Source of the DNA: Afipia sp. 1NLS2 | Lineage (GTDB): Bacteria > Pseudomonadota > Alphaproteobacteria > Rhizobiales > Xanthobacteraceae | Reading direction: 5' to 3' | NCBI RefSeq assembly: GCF_000178995.1 | Contig: NZ_ADVZ01000001.1 | Location: 1-64,000 of the forward strand | DNA: 64,000 bases | Position numbers and translations under genes: made by a program | The notes under the pieces: generated by a model | The model's database searches: none | What the model was told of the DNA's origin: nothing | Seen by the model: the letters and a program-made list of their open reading frames with translations, nothing else | Part shown: positions 33,335 to 45,058 of the stretch, one piece after another | Numbering within the stretch: the stretch's first letter is position 1 | Layout: each line of letters starts with the position of its first letter

Positions 33335-33754
33335 ATGTTGAAGGGTACGATACTTTGTTTTTCGATCGCGCTGGCCGGCATGAGCGCGGCCAATGCACAG
33401 ACAGCTATGGCACCGGCTCCGGCGGCCTCGGCCATCAAACGCACGCCGTTGCGGGATGTTGATCTGCAAGGCAACTATCATGTGGTCGAGGCGATCGCGG
33501 AAATTGCCGCGGGAACCGCGAGTGCAGGCCGCCACACCCATCCCGGTTACGACGTCAGCTATGTGCTGGAGGGAGAAGGCACACTCATCGTCGACGGCAA
33601 GCCGGATCAGGCGTTGAAACCCGGCATCGTCATCCAGGTGCCTCCCAATGTACCCCATGACGTCAAGGTGGCGCCCGGCAAACCCTTAAAATTGCTAGGG
33701 ATTTACATTGTTGAGAAAGGCAAGCCGGTCGCTTCCCCGGCTCCCCTGAAGTAA
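33335..33754 (+). CDS. Secreted cupin-domain protein
   Basis: 139 residues from ATG 33335, after GAGGGAG. Signal peptide ends near SAANAQT (residue 22). One cupin domain: GTASAGRHTHPGYDVSYVLEG near residue 60 with the His/His/Glu-type metal set, and KPGIVIQVPPNVPHDVK near 95 with the second-motif His. Periplasmic small cupin; substrate unknown. Frame from 33293 includes a leader without signal. Followed by a strong terminator. Confidence 0.85.
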   Translation: MLKGTILCFSIALAGMSAANAQTAMAPAPAASAIKRTPLRDVDLQGNYHVVEAIAEIAAGTASAGRHTHPGYDVSYVLEGEGTLIVDGKPDQALKPGIVIQVPPNVPHDVKVAPGKPLKLLGIYIVEKGKPVASPAPLK

Positions 33755-33775
33755 AAATTCAGGCCGGATTTTCCC

Positions 33776-33816
33776 TGCCGCCAAGGCCTCAAACGTTTGA
33801 CTTGGCGGCACTTTTT
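33776..33816 (+). terminator. Rho-independent terminator after the cupin gene
   Basis: Arms TGCCGCCAAG / CTTGGCGGCA (33776-33785, 33801-33810), then CTTTTT. A second GC-rich hairpin follows at 33836-33856 (CGCGGGCC / GGCCCGCG). Confidence 0.9.
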
Positions 33817-33965
33817 CCTTAAGAACACCCCTGCTCGCGGGCCGTTTCGGCCCGCGTTGTGTTTCGCGACCCGTGGTTTTCCCTGTCATGCTTATGGGGA
33901 CGACCTGTCGGTATCCGGGATTTCCCGGTTACACAGGAGGGCGCGTTTCCTCAAAACTCAAACCG

Positions 33966-34012
33966 CGCATGATCCCGAAAAGTGGATACCGGTTTTCGGA
34001 CCAGATCATGCG
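33966..34012. repeat. Small palindromic repeat in the rpsD leader
   Basis: Arms CGCATGATC / GATCATGCG (33966-33974, 34004-34012) with a GAAAAGTGGATACCGGTTTTC core that itself folds. I recall this as one of the very common short repeats of rhizobial genomes. It lies 21 bp upstream of the rpsD ATG, inside the leader. Confidence 0.8.
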
Positions 34013-34033
34013 CAACAACGCAAAGAGGACGCG

Positions 34034-34651
34034 ATGACTAAGCGCAGTGAGGCGAAGTATAAAATCGATCGCCGTATGGGCCAGAACATCTGGGGCCGCC
34101 CGAAGAGCCCCGTCAACAAGCGCGAATACGGTCCCGGCCAGCACGGCCAGCGCCGCAAGGGCAAGCTCTCCGACTTCGGCACGCAGCTCCGCGCCAAGCA
34201 GAAGCTCAAGGGCTATTACGCCAACATTTCCGAGCGTCAGTTCTACGCCGTCTACGTCGAGGCGACCCGCCTCAAGGGCGACTCGGGCGAGAACCTGATC
34301 GGCCTGCTCGAGCGCCGCCTCGACGCCATCGTCTACCGCGCCAAGTTCGTGCCGACGATGTTCGCCGCGCGCCAGTTCATCAACCACGGCCACATCAAGG
34401 TGAACGGCAAGCGCGTCAACATCCCGAGCTACAAGGTCAAGGTCGGCGACGTCATCGAGGTGAAGGACGCCTCCAAGCAGCTCGCCACCGTGCTGGAAGC
34501 CAATCAGCTCGCTGAGCGTGACGTGCCGGACTTCATCGAAGTCGATCACGGCAAGCAGACCGCGAAGTTCACGCGCGTTCCGAACCTGTCGGAAGTTCCG
34601 TTCCCGGTTCAGATGGAGCCGCACCTCATCATCGAATTCTATTCGCGCTAA
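34034..34651 (+). CDS. rpsD: Ribosomal protein S4
   Basis: 205 residues. [20 protein letters not shown] at the N-terminus, [19 protein letters not shown] near residue 29 and the S4 RNA-binding domain [20 protein letters not shown] near residue 112. It is a primary 16S rRNA binder. In this family rpsD stands alone, away from the alpha operon, as here. ATG 34034 follows AGAGGA by seven bases. The frame from 33797 adds a leader made of repeat text and is rejected. Confidence 0.96.
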   Translation: MTKRSEAKYKIDRRMGQNIWGRPKSPVNKREYGPGQHGQRRKGKLSDFGTQLRAKQKLKGYYANISERQFYAVYVEATRLKGDSGENLIGLLERRLDAIVYRAKFVPTMFAARQFINHGHIKVNGKRVNIPSYKVKVGDVIEVKDASKQLATVLEANQLAERDVPDFIEVDHGKQTAKFTRVPNLSEVPFPVQMEPHLIIEFYSR

Positions 34652-34673
34652 TTTCCGCACGAACTGCAAAATC

Positions 34674-34701
34674 AAAAGGCCGCCTCATCGGGCGGCCTTT
34701 T
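34674..34701 (+). terminator. Rho-independent terminator after rpsD
   Basis: Arms AAAAGGCCGCC / GGCGGCCTTTT (34674-34684, 34691-34701) with a short loop and a following T-run. It also sits 43 bp beyond the 3' end of the convergent grxD. Confidence 0.92.
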
Positions 34702-34744
34702 TCTTTGCGCCAATCGCCGGCGCGAAACATGAGTTGAGCAGAAA

Positions 34745-35080
34745 CTAGCCCGCCGCCTGGCGTACCGAGACGCCCTTGTCGGAAAACATCTTCTGCAATT
34801 CGCCGTTCTGGAACATCTCGCGGACGATATCGCAGCCGCCAACGAATTCACCCTTCACATAAAGCTGGGGAATGGTCGGCCAGTTGGAATATTCCTTGAT
34901 GCCGTTGCGCAGATCAGTCGAGTCGAGAACGTTCAGGCCCTTGTAGGGGACACCGACGTGATCGAGGATCTGGACGACCTGTCCTGAAAATCCGCACTGC
35001 GGAAACTGCGGCGTGCCCTTCATGAACAGCACGACATCGTTCGACTTCACTTCACTTTCGATAAATTGTTCGATGCTCAT
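34745..35080 (-). CDS. grxD: Monothiol glutaredoxin GrxD
   Basis: 111 residues. The CGFS active site lies in FPQCGFSGQVV near residue 28, with VVLFMKGTPQ before it and IPQLYVKGEFVGGCDIV near 69. Grx4-type glutaredoxins carry 2Fe-2S clusters, commonly with BolA; a BolA gene is at 38807-39040. ATG at 35080 has AAGGG eight bases upstream; ATG at 35086 and the long frame from 35314 are less likely. Confidence 0.94.
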   Translation of the reverse strand: MSIEQFIESEVKSNDVVLFMKGTPQFPQCGFSGQVVQILDHVGVPYKGLNVLDSTDLRNGIKEYSNWPTIPQLYVKGEFVGGCDIVREMFQNGELQKMFSDKGVSVRQAAG

Positions 35081-35347
35081 CGTCATATCCCTTGGCGCGG
35101 GTCCAGCCTCCGATGTCAGGATCACGGGCAGGCTGCCGCCTCGCCTATATATGTAGCCAGAATCGCATGTCCATCCAACGAAATCGCACCAAAAAAGCGG
35201 GTTTTCTGCGGTCAGAACAGCGCATTTTCCCCAAATCACGCCGAAGTGTGCCGCGCCGGATAACAATCGCCCGTCGCGGGCGTAGATAAATTCATTCCGG
35301 AACTTAACTGCCAAAGCACTGTTTCTTTCCCCAAACCGGAGATTTTC

Positions 35348-36595
35348 GTGACAAATCGAGCTTCTGCCGCCTCCGGCGTGTCCGTTGCGTCGGCACTTCC
35401 CGAAACCTCCCTCTCCCGTACGCTTTCAAACGCCTATCGCACGGTTCGCGATGAAACCGAGCGGCGTGCGGCGCACCTGTCCGCCGAGGATCAACTCATC
35501 CAGTCGATGCCCGACGCGAGCCCGGCGAAATGGCATCGCGCCCACACCACATGGTTCTTCGAGCAATTTGTGCTCGGCCAGCATGTGCCGGGCTACAAGG
35601 TCTTTCATCCCGACTACGCCTTCCTGTTCAACTCCTACTACGTCAGCGCTGGCCCGCGTCACGCCCGCGCGCAGCGCGGCCACCTGACCCGGCCCGGCGT
35701 CGAGGCCGTCTCAGCCTATCGGCAATATGTCGATGCGCAGATGCTCGCTTTTCTCGAAAGCGCCAGCGAGGAGAAGCTGCGCGCGATCGCGCCGCTGATG
35801 GAGGTCGGTTTCAACCACGAGCAGCAGCATCAGGAGTTGATGCACACCGACATCCTCCATGCCTTCGCGCAGAATCCGATTCCACCCGTCTATGACGAGA
35901 ACTGGTCGCTTCCCGCCCCCCATCGCGGCGGTGAGCCATGGTTCATGCTCAACGAAGGCATTCACACGATCGGCCATCAGGGCGACAGCTTCCATTTCGA
36001 CAACGAAAAGCCGCCGCACCGGGTTCTGGTCGGTCCGGTGAAGATCGCGCGCAGCCTCGTCACTAACAAGGAATGGCTCGCCTTCATGAATGACAGCGGC
36101 TACCGCACCGCCACGCTGTGGTTGATGGATGGCTTTGCCACTGTCGAGCGAGAGGAATGGAATGCCCCGGGCCATTGGCGCAAGATCGGGGGCGAGTGGC
36201 ACATCATGACACTCGCCGGATTGAAGCCGGTCGATCCCGATGCCCCGGTGTGCCACGTCAGCTATTATGAGGCGGATGCGTTCGCCCGCTGGAGCGGCAA
36301 GCACCTGCCGACCGAAATGGAATGGGAAGTCGCGGCACGGGCCAGCCAGCTCAACGACACCTATGGCATCGTCTGGCAGTGGACACGCTCGTCCTACGCG
36401 CCCTATCCCGGCTACCGCGCCATCGAAGGCGCCCTTGGCGAATACAACGGCAAGTTCATGGTCAACCAGTACGTGCTGCGTGGCTCCTCGGTCGCAACCC
36501 CGGAGGGCCATGCACGCGTGAGCTACCGCAACTTTTTCTATCCGCATCATCGCTGGCAATTCACCGGATTGCGGCTTGCGGATTATGCCACCTGA
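35348..36595 (+). CDS. egtB: Ergothioneine biosynthesis sulfoxide synthase EgtB
   Basis: 415 residues from GTG 35348. DinB-like N-terminal half with iron ligands in KWHRAHTTWFFEQFVL near residue 61 and GFNHEQQHQELMHTD near 155, and C-terminal FGE-sulfatase-like half with WLAFMNDSGYRT near 244 and LPTEMEWEVAARAS near 320, ending YRNFFYPHHRWQFTGLR. It joins cysteine or gamma-glutamylcysteine to trimethylhistidine through an iron-dependent oxygen reaction. Followed after 43 bp by egtD. Confidence 0.93.
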   Translation: MTNRASAASGVSVASALPETSLSRTLSNAYRTVRDETERRAAHLSAEDQLIQSMPDASPAKWHRAHTTWFFEQFVLGQHVPGYKVFHPDYAFLFNSYYVSAGPRHARAQRGHLTRPGVEAVSAYRQYVDAQMLAFLESASEEKLRAIAPLMEVGFNHEQQHQELMHTDILHAFAQNPIPPVYDENWSLPAPHRGGEPWFMLNEGIHTIGHQGDSFHFDNEKPPHRVLVGPVKIARSLVTNKEWLAFMNDSGYRTATLWLMDGFATVEREEWNAPGHWRKIGGEWHIMTLAGLKPVDPDAPVCHVSYYEADAFARWSGKHLPTEMEWEVAARASQLNDTYGIVWQWTRSSYAPYPGYRAIEGALGEYNGKFMVNQYVLRGSSVATPEGHARVSYRNFFYPHHRWQFTGLRLADYAT

Positions 36596-36638
36596 GCGCA
36601 GCGCGCTTCACATTCAGATCTGCAAACGGGAGTAACGC

Positions 36639-37607
36639 ATGAATATTCATGTATCCGCGCGAACTGAGCGTCGTGAACCCAGTTCTGTCGATCCGGCGTT
36701 CGCGCGGGATGCGATTTCCGGGCTGAGCCAATACCCTAAGAAAATTTCACCGAAATATTTCTACGACGAGATCGGATCGCATTTATTCGAGCGGATCACT
36801 CTGCTGCCGGAATACTACCCGACACGCACGGAGCTCCGCATTCTGCGCGAGCACGGGACGGATATCGCAGATTCGATTCCCGAAAACGCGGCGCTTGTGG
36901 AATTCGGGGCGGGCGCCACCACCAAGGTGCGATTGCTGCTGGAAACTTGCGAGTTCGGCGCTTACGTCCCGGTGGACATTTCGGGCGATTTCCTCACGGA
37001 GCAAGCCAGGATACTCCGCTCGGATTATCCGCAACTCAAGGTCTATCCCGTAGCTGCTGATTTCACCACGGCCTTCCCGCTTCCCCACGAAATCCAGAAT
37101 ATGCCGAAGGTCGGATTTTTCCCCGGCTCGACCATCGGCAATTTCGATCCGACAGACGCCGAAGCCTTCCTGCGCAGCGCGCGGGCGATCCTTGGCCGTG
37201 GCGCCGCGATGATCATCGGCGTCGATCTTGAAAAAGACGAGGACACGCTGCACGCCGCTTATAACGACGCAACCGGCGTAACTGCGGAATTCAATCTCAA
37301 CGTGCTGGAGCGAATGAATCGCGAGTTAGGTGCAAATTTCGATCCGGCGACTTTCGATCATCATGCACTCTACAATCACCATCTGCACCGCATCGAGATG
37401 CATCTGATCAGTCGAAAAGCCCACGCCGTCCGCATGCTGGGACGCACTTTTTCGTTCGGGGCTGACGAAAGCATCCACACCGAGTCGAGTTATAAATACA
37501 GCGTCACTCGCTTTCAGAAGCTGGCGCGCCGCGCCGGGTGGATACCGGACAGAGTGTGGACTGACGCGCGGGACATGTTCTCGGTCCACGCGTTGCGCGC
37601 GGGTTAG
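36639..37607 (+). CDS. egtD: L-histidine N-alpha-methyltransferase EgtD
   Basis: 322 residues. SAM-binding region LVEFGAGATTKVRLLLE near residue 86; GFFPGSTIGNF near 164; ending with the family tail ESSYKYSVTRFQKLARRAGW. It trimethylates histidine to hercynine, the substrate of EgtB. GGGAG lies eight bases upstream. The egtB-egtD pair is the minimal ergothioneine set of many proteobacteria. Its stop overlaps the stop of the LtrA gene by four bases. Confidence 0.94.
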   Translation: MNIHVSARTERREPSSVDPAFARDAISGLSQYPKKISPKYFYDEIGSHLFERITLLPEYYPTRTELRILREHGTDIADSIPENAALVEFGAGATTKVRLLLETCEFGAYVPVDISGDFLTEQARILRSDYPQLKVYPVAADFTTAFPLPHEIQNMPKVGFFPGSTIGNFDPTDAEAFLRSARAILGRGAAMIIGVDLEKDEDTLHAAYNDATGVTAEFNLNVLERMNRELGANFDPATFDHHALYNHHLHRIEMHLISRKAHAVRMLGRTFSFGADESIHTESSYKYSVTRFQKLARRAGWIPDRVWTDARDMFSVHALRAG

Positions 37608-38782
37608 GCTTCGGCGCGGTCCGCCCCGCCAAGCGAAATCGCTTCCCATACCCCCACAACGATCAGGACGATGGCGACTAGCGCCGCCAGCGTGAGCGGC
37701 GTGAGGTATGGCGCGACAGCGAACAGAAGCACCAGCAGCGTTATTCCGACCAAATGCGACAGTTGATAGCTGCCGCGAATGACGTGCTTGAACAAAAGCG
37801 TACCGAGAAGAAACAGCAGAGGCCCGCCAATGATGCTGAGCGAACTCTTCGCATCCATGTGCCCCTGCGGATGCGCCAGCAGCACTTCGTCTCCCACCGC
37901 CGACACCACGATGCCGAGCACGATCGGCAGATGCAGATAGGTGTAGGCGATGCGCGCAAACCGGCCACTCTCTTCGGAATGGCTGATCTGTTTCGCACCA
38001 GCCTCGACACCGAGATGGAAATAAACCCACCACATCGCGATACTGCCGATCAGGCAGACCATGAAGGCCGCAATCGTCACCCCCGACCATGAAATCTCGG
38101 AGAAAGTCGCGCCGGTCACCACGATGGATTCGCCGAGCGCGATGATGATAAAGGACGCGCAGCGCTCCGCCATGTGGCCACCTTCGACATCCCAATCCTG
38201 AAAAGACGAGGCACCGAGCTCCGGCGTGCGAAAACGCATCGCGGGGCCCGCATATTCGATCGCCAGCGCGATACACCAAAAAATGGGACGTAGCGCACCC
38301 TCAAAGAGGCCGCCCGCGATCCAGAACATGCCGCTGCAGGCGAGCCAGATCGCGATGCGCCACAGATTCCTCCGCATCGCGGTTTCCGACGCAGGCACGG
38401 CGAACGCGGAATACACCGTGCGGCCAAGCTGCATGGCAACGAAGGCCAGCGCGAAGGCAAGTCCCCTGCTCTCGAATGCTTTCGGAATCGAGGTCGAGAG
38501 CAACAGGCCCGCGATCATCATTGCGAACAGCATCAGCCGGGTCGGCGTGCGTTCGGGGTCAAGCCAGTTGGTGATCCAGGAGGTGTAAATCCACACCCAC
38601 CACACCGCAAAGAACAGGATCAAAACCTGCAGGACGCCCAGCGGGGTGAAATCCGCGAGCAGCGTGTGCGAGATTTGGGTGATCGCGAACACGAAAACGA
38701 GGTCGAAGAACAGTTCGACATAGGTGACGCGGTGATGGCCGTGCGGGTTTTTCTGGCGCAGAAAAGAGCGTGGCGCGCTCAT
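37604..38782 (-). CDS. ltrA: Low-temperature-requirement A (LtrA) family membrane protein
   Basis: 392 residues, about ten hydrophobic segments. LtrA pattern: HHRVTYVELFFDLVFVFAIT near residue 16, WWVWIYTSWITNWLDPERTP near 60, and HMAERCASFIIIALGESIVV near 206. The family is named for growth at low temperature in Listeria; the biochemical role is unknown. 4-bp overlap with egtD on the opposite strand. Confidence 0.9.
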   Translation of the reverse strand: MSAPRSFLRQKNPHGHHRVTYVELFFDLVFVFAITQISHTLLADFTPLGVLQVLILFFAVWWVWIYTSWITNWLDPERTPTRLMLFAMMIAGLLLSTSIPKAFESRGLAFALAFVAMQLGRTVYSAFAVPASETAMRRNLWRIAIWLACSGMFWIAGGLFEGALRPIFWCIALAIEYAGPAMRFRTPELGASSFQDWDVEGGHMAERCASFIIIALGESIVVTGATFSEISWSGVTIAAFMVCLIGSIAMWWVYFHLGVEAGAKQISHSEESGRFARIAYTYLHLPIVLGIVVSAVGDEVLLAHPQGHMDAKSSLSIIGGPLLFLLGTLLFKHVIRGSYQLSHLVGITLLVLLFAVAPYLTPLTLAALVAIVLIVVGVWEAISLGGADRAEA

Positions 38783-38806
38783 GGCCGCGAGCCCGTTCTC
38801 AGCGCG

Positions 38807-39040
38807 TTACTCCGGCACGCCCGTTTGCAGCGCCAGCGCATGCAGCACGCCGCCCATCTGACCCTTCAGTGACTGATAGACGATCTGGTGCTGCTGAACG
38901 CGAGACTTGCCGCGAAACGATTCCGAAATCACGGTTGCAGCGTAGTGATCGCCGTCTCCGGCGAGGTCGCGGATCGTGACTGTGGCATCGGGAATCGCCG
39001 CCTTGATCATGGTTTCGATATCCCGCGCGTCCATAGGCAT
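38807..39040 (-). CDS. BolA family protein
   Basis: 77 residues. MPMDARDIETMIKAAIPDAT at the start, DGDHYAATVISESFRGKSRV near residue 29 with the conserved His, and QHQIVYQSLKGQMGG near 50 which holds the family's other His. It works with CGFS glutaredoxin (grxD at 34745-35080) in iron-sulfur cluster handling, a known pairing. ATG at 39040; 24 bp before LtrA on the same strand. Confidence 0.92.
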   Translation of the reverse strand: MPMDARDIETMIKAAIPDATVTIRDLAGDGDHYAATVISESFRGKSRVQQHQIVYQSLKGQMGGVLHALALQTGVPE

Positions 39041-39173
39041 TCCAGGGTCTCCTCTTCAGCCTGCAAGCTGTTCGTATCAGATATGCGTGATTCTAGCCCC
39101 ATCAAGCCACCGCGTCACGCGGGCAATCGCCGCAACCGTCCCTATATCGCCAGCACCCACAGGAGAGTGCTCC

Positions 39174-39536
39174 ATGAAAATCCCGGGTCCGGATCACCCC
39201 ATCACCATCGCGCTGAACCCCCGGCGCGTGCGTATCACCGCCGGCGGCAAGGTGATCGCCGAGACGGCGAGAGCCCTTGTGCTTCAGGAAGCCTCCTATC
39301 CGGCGGTCCAGTACATTCCAAGGGCCGATGCCGACATGACGCTTCTGTCCGCCACCCATCACCACACCCATTGCCCTTACAAGGGCGACGCCGGCTATTT
39401 TACCATCCATGCCGGCGGCGAGACGCTCGACAACGCGGTCTGGACCTATGAGACGCCGCATGATGCGGTGAAAGCCATCGCCAGCCATTTGGCGTTCTAT
39501 CCCGACCGGGTGAAAATCGAGGAATTACCCGCCTGA
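39174..39536 (+). CDS. DUF427 domain protein
   Basis: 120 residues from ATG 39174, after AGGAGA. DUF427 core: RVRITAGGKVIAETARALVL near residue 19, YIPRADADMTLL near 47, HHHTHCPYKGDAGYFTIH near 61 and AVWTYETPHDAVKAIASHLA near 88. Family function unknown; single domain, cytoplasmic. Frame from 38976 is longer but overlaps the BolA 5' end. It precedes the acyltransferase gene by 37 bp. Confidence 0.87.
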   Translation: MKIPGPDHPITIALNPRRVRITAGGKVIAETARALVLQEASYPAVQYIPRADADMTLLSATHHHTHCPYKGDAGYFTIHAGGETLDNAVWTYETPHDAVKAIASHLAFYPDRVKIEELPA

Positions 39537-39573
39537 GAATTGCCCGGAACTTGCCGCGCTGCTATCGGGGACC

Positions 39574-40704
39574 ATGTCCGGACGAAATATCGCCCTCGAC
39601 TGCGCCCGCACCGCCCTGACGGTGCTCGTCGTCATTCATCACGCGATCATCCCCTACACCTATTATGGGCATGCCGACGCGCAGACATGGCTCGGTTTCG
39701 ACGGCATCGTTCTCGCCAACGACAGCTTCTTCATGGCGGCATTCTTTTTCCTGTCCGGCCTGTTCGTCTGGCCGAGCCTGCGCCGCAAATCGACAAGCCA
39801 GTTTCTGGCCGACCGGGCGCTGCGGCTGGCGCTGCCGTTCGCCGTGGCGGCACTGTTGCTGATGCCGCTCGCCTACTACGCGCTCGAACTGCGCCGCCCC
39901 GATCACCTCGGCTTTGCCGCGTTCTGGTGGAAGACAGTGACAGTCGGGCCGTGGCCGAGCGGGCCGGTCTGGTTCGTCTGGGTACTGCTGATGTTCGACG
40001 TGCTGGCGGCGATGATCTATCGGGTCGCCCCCGATAGCCCCGCCCCTATCAATCGCCTGTCGCTTTCAGGATATGCGCGGCCAGTGGTGTTTTTCATCGC
40101 CTTTGCCGCAGTGACGACGCTGGCTTATGTGCCGATGCGGCTTTGCTTCGGCCCCAGCAAATGGTTCGAGTTCGGGCCGCTATCGGTTCAGGCGAGCCGC
40201 GTCCTGCTCTATGCGGCCTGCTTCATGTTCGGTGCGGGTATTGGTTATGGCCATTCCGAACGTGGGCTTCTTGGTGAGGGCAATGCCTTGTCGCGGCAAT
40301 GGGGCCGCTGGGCGTTGGCCGCGCTCGCGGCCTACAGCGCAATCGTGGCGCTGGTGTATTACCGGCGCGGTATCCTTCCCGATCCCGACATGCTGCCGGA
40401 ATGGTGGGAGATCGCCTATGCCTTCGCATTTCCGCTATTCAGCGCGGCGATGACCTTCGCGGTGCTCGCGTGGTTCATGGGTTCGAAAAAATCCCGCGCG
40501 CCGCTGCTCGACGCCATGCAGCCCTCCGCCTACGGCATTTTCCTGATCCACTACGTTCCGGTGCTGTGGATGCAGCACTGGCTGCTCGGCAAGGACCTCT
40601 CAGCCTTCAGCAAGGCAGGACTGTCACTCGTGTTCGGATTGGGCGTGAGCTGGCTCGCAACGCTGGTCTTGCGCAGCCTGCCGGGCGCAAAGCGCGTGCT
40701 GTAG
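39574..40704 (+). CDS. Membrane acyltransferase (acyltransferase 3 type)
   Basis: 376 residues with about ten membrane helices. Conserved opening ALDCARTALTVLVVIHHAII with the catalytic-type Arg and His-His pair near residues 11-23, FFLSGLFVWPSLRRKS near 58 and the last helices ending YGIFLIHYVPVLWMQHWL near 315. It resembles the MdoC/OpgC-like branch that modifies glucans or other surface sugars. ATG at 39574. Convergent with purL eight bases away. Confidence 0.85.
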   Translation: MSGRNIALDCARTALTVLVVIHHAIIPYTYYGHADAQTWLGFDGIVLANDSFFMAAFFFLSGLFVWPSLRRKSTSQFLADRALRLALPFAVAALLLMPLAYYALELRRPDHLGFAAFWWKTVTVGPWPSGPVWFVWVLLMFDVLAAMIYRVAPDSPAPINRLSLSGYARPVVFFIAFAAVTTLAYVPMRLCFGPSKWFEFGPLSVQASRVLLYAACFMFGAGIGYGHSERGLLGEGNALSRQWGRWALAALAAYSAIVALVYYRRGILPDPDMLPEWWEIAYAFAFPLFSAAMTFAVLAWFMGSKKSRAPLLDAMQPSAYGIFLIHYVPVLWMQHWLLGKDLSAFSKAGLSLVFGLGVSWLATLVLRSLPGAKRVL

Positions 40705-40712
40705 GCAAGCTC

Positions 40713-42928
<2,216 letters not shown>

Positions 42929-42932
<4 letters not shown>

Positions 42933-43630
42933 GCCGCTTTCTCCAGATGCGCGGCAAGGCCGGCGAACAGCCCGCGGCCATCGGTGCAGCCCATCACATC
43001 TTCAACATGGTTCTCGGGGTGCGGCATCATGCCGAGCACGTTGCCCTTCTCGCTGACGATGCCCGCGATGGACGCCGCCGCGCCGTTGAAATTATGCAGA
43101 TCTCCGACATCGCCGCTGGCCGAGCAGTAGCGATAGAGCACGCGGCCATCGCCTTCGAGACGCTTCAGCGTTTCGGTGTCGGCGGCGTAGTTGCCCTCGC
43201 CGTGCGCCACCGGCACGCGGATCACCTGCCCTGCATTGTAGCCGCGCGTGAACGGCGTATCCGAGCGCTCGACGCGCAGATGCACGTCGCGGCAGACGAA
43301 TTGCAGCCGCGCATTGCGCATCAGGATGCCTGGCAGAAGCCCGCTCTCGCACAGAATTTGAAAACCGTTGCAGACGCCGAGCACGAGGCCGCCCTTGGCC
43401 GCGAAAACGCGCACCGCATCCATCACCGGCGAGCGCGCCGCGATCGCGCCGCAACGCAGATAATCGCCGTAGGAGAAGCCGCCAGGAATGACGACGAGAT
43501 CGGTACCGGCTGGCAACTCAGTCTCGGCGTGCCAGACCATTTTCGGCTCATGGCCCGAGACGAGCTTCAGCGTGCGCGCCATGTCGCGCTCGCGATTGAT
43601 GCCGGGAAAAACGAGAACGGCTGATTTCAT
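42929..43630 (-). CDS. purQ: Phosphoribosylformylglycinamidine synthase subunit PurQ
   Basis: 233 residues. Class I glutamine amidotransferase: nucleophile Cys in [20 protein letters not shown] near residue 86, catalytic His/Glu region [11 protein letters not shown] near 205. It releases ammonia from glutamine for PurL. 7 bp downstream of purS, and its last four bases overlap the purL start. Confidence 0.95.
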
Positions 43631-43637
43631 CGGTCGG

Positions 43638-43880
43638 CTAGCCCAACACCTCGACGCGATAATTCTCGATCACCGTATTGGCGAGCAGCTTGTCGGCGGC
43701 AGCCTTCAGCGCGGCCTCGGCCTTCACCCTGTCGCCACCCTCGACCTCGATGTCGAAAACCTTGCCCTGCCGCACGCTGGCGATGCCATCGACGCCAAGC
43801 GATTTCAGCGCGCCTTCAATAGCCTTGCCCTGCGGATCGAGAATTCCGTTCTTCAGCGTAACCGTGACGCGCGCTTTCAT
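43638..43880 (-). CDS. purS: Phosphoribosylformylglycinamidine synthase subunit PurS
   Basis: 80 residues from ATG 43880 ([20 protein letters not shown]). [19 protein letters not shown] near residue 29 and the C-terminal ENYRVEVLG are standard. It bridges PurQ and PurL. The longer frame from 43970 runs through a palindromic repeat and is rejected. Confidence 0.93.
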   Translation of the reverse strand: MKARVTVTLKNGILDPQGKAIEGALKSLGVDGIASVRQGKVFDIEVEGGDRVKAEAALKAAADKLLANTVIENYRVEVLG

Positions 43881-43888
43881 TTTGTCCT

Positions 43889-43988
43889 CGTCATTCCGGA
43901 CGAGCCGCGCAGCGGGTTGATCCGGAATCTCGTCAATAACTTCAGGATTCCGGGTCCGCGCGTGAAGCACGCGCGTTCCGGAATGACG
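43889..43988. repeat. Palindromic repeat between purC and purS
   Basis: Outer arms CGTCATTCCGGA / TCCGGAATGACG (43889-43900, 43977-43988), a 12-bp perfect match, enclosing secondary stems (AGCCGCGCAGC, CGCGCGTGAAGCACGCGCG). It fills almost the whole 117-bp gap in the purine operon and looks like a mobile REP-type element common in rhizobia. As RNA it would form a long hairpin inside the operon transcript. Confidence 0.85.
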
Positions 43989-43997
43989 TGTCTGAAA

Positions 43998-44795
43998 TCA
44001 GCTCTTCACCAGCACCGGGCCGGAACCAGCCGGACGCTCGTTCTCGATCAGGATGCCGAGGCGCTTGGCGACTTCGGTATAGGCTTCAAGCAGTCCGCCG
44101 AGATCGCGGCGGAAGCGATCCTTGTCCATCTTCTCGTTCGACTTGATGTCCCACAGCCGGCACGAATCCGGCGAGATCTCGTCGGCGACGACGATGCGCA
44201 TCATCTCGTTTTCGTAGAGGCGGCCGCATTCCATCTTGAAGTCGACGAGACGGATGCCGACGCCGAGGAATACGCCCGAGAGGAAATCGTTCACGCGAAT
44301 GGCGAGCGCCATGATGTCGTCGATCTCCTGCGGCGTCGCCCAGCCGAACGCGGTGATATGTTCTTCGGACACCATCGGATCGCCGAGCTGGTCGTTCTTG
44401 TAATAGAACTCGATGATCGAGCGCGGGAGCTGCGTGCCCTCCTCGATGCCGAGGCGCTGCGACAGCGAGCCTGCGGCGACATTGCGGACCACAACCTCAA
44501 GCGGCACGATCTCGACCTCCCGGATCAACTGCTCGCGCATGTTGAGCCGCTTGATGAAATGCGTCGGCACGCCGATCTCGTTCAAATGCTGAAAAACGTA
44601 TTCCGAGATCCGGTTGTTGAGGACGCCCTTGCCCTCGATGACCTGGTGTTTCTTGGCATTGAACGCGGTGGCGTCATCCTTGAAATGCTGAATCAGGGTG
44701 CCAGGCTCCGGTCCTTCATAAAGAACCTTGCCCTTGCCTTCGTAGATGCGACGCCGACGGCTCATTGGGATGTACCGAGTGTTGTTGAAATCCAT
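43998..44795 (-). CDS. purC: Phosphoribosylaminoimidazole-succinocarboxamide synthase
   Basis: 265 residues. [20 protein letters not shown] near residue 17, [20 protein letters not shown] near 82, [20 protein letters not shown] near 124, and the [12 protein letters not shown] motif near 209. It makes SAICAR from CAIR and aspartate. ATG 44795 is the track start; ATG 44765 (MSRRRR) is also possible and close to the usual N-terminus. First gene of the operon. Confidence 0.95.
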   Translation of the reverse strand: MDFNNTRYIPMSRRRRIYEGKGKVLYEGPEPGTLIQHFKDDATAFNAKKHQVIEGKGVLNNRISEYVFQHLNEIGVPTHFIKRLNMREQLIREVEIVPLEVVVRNVAAGSLSQRLGIEEGTQLPRSIIEFYYKNDQLGDPMVSEEHITAFGWATPQEIDDIMALAIRVNDFLSGVFLGVGIRLVDFKMECGRLYENEMMRIVVADEISPDSCRLWDIKSNEKMDKDRFRRDLGGLLEAYTEVAKRLGILIENERPAGSGPVLVKS

Positions 44796-45058
44796 GGATC
44801 GGGATGCTCCGAAACTCTACGCGACACGCGGCGGAGCTGCCGCGAAGCCCTTGATCCACGAAAACAAACCGCGAACCTAGACTCACGGGCAACCTAACCG
44901 ATCGGTCCCCCTGTTACAACGCAACCCCGGCTATTTTCGGGGGTTTTACCGGCTTCTTATCGGCGTCCTGCGACCTTTCGGGACGTTGCGGGAACCACCC
45001 CCGCCTACAATATTCAAATGAGCTCCCAATTCCGGGATTCAACTGGCAGGTCAGATAT

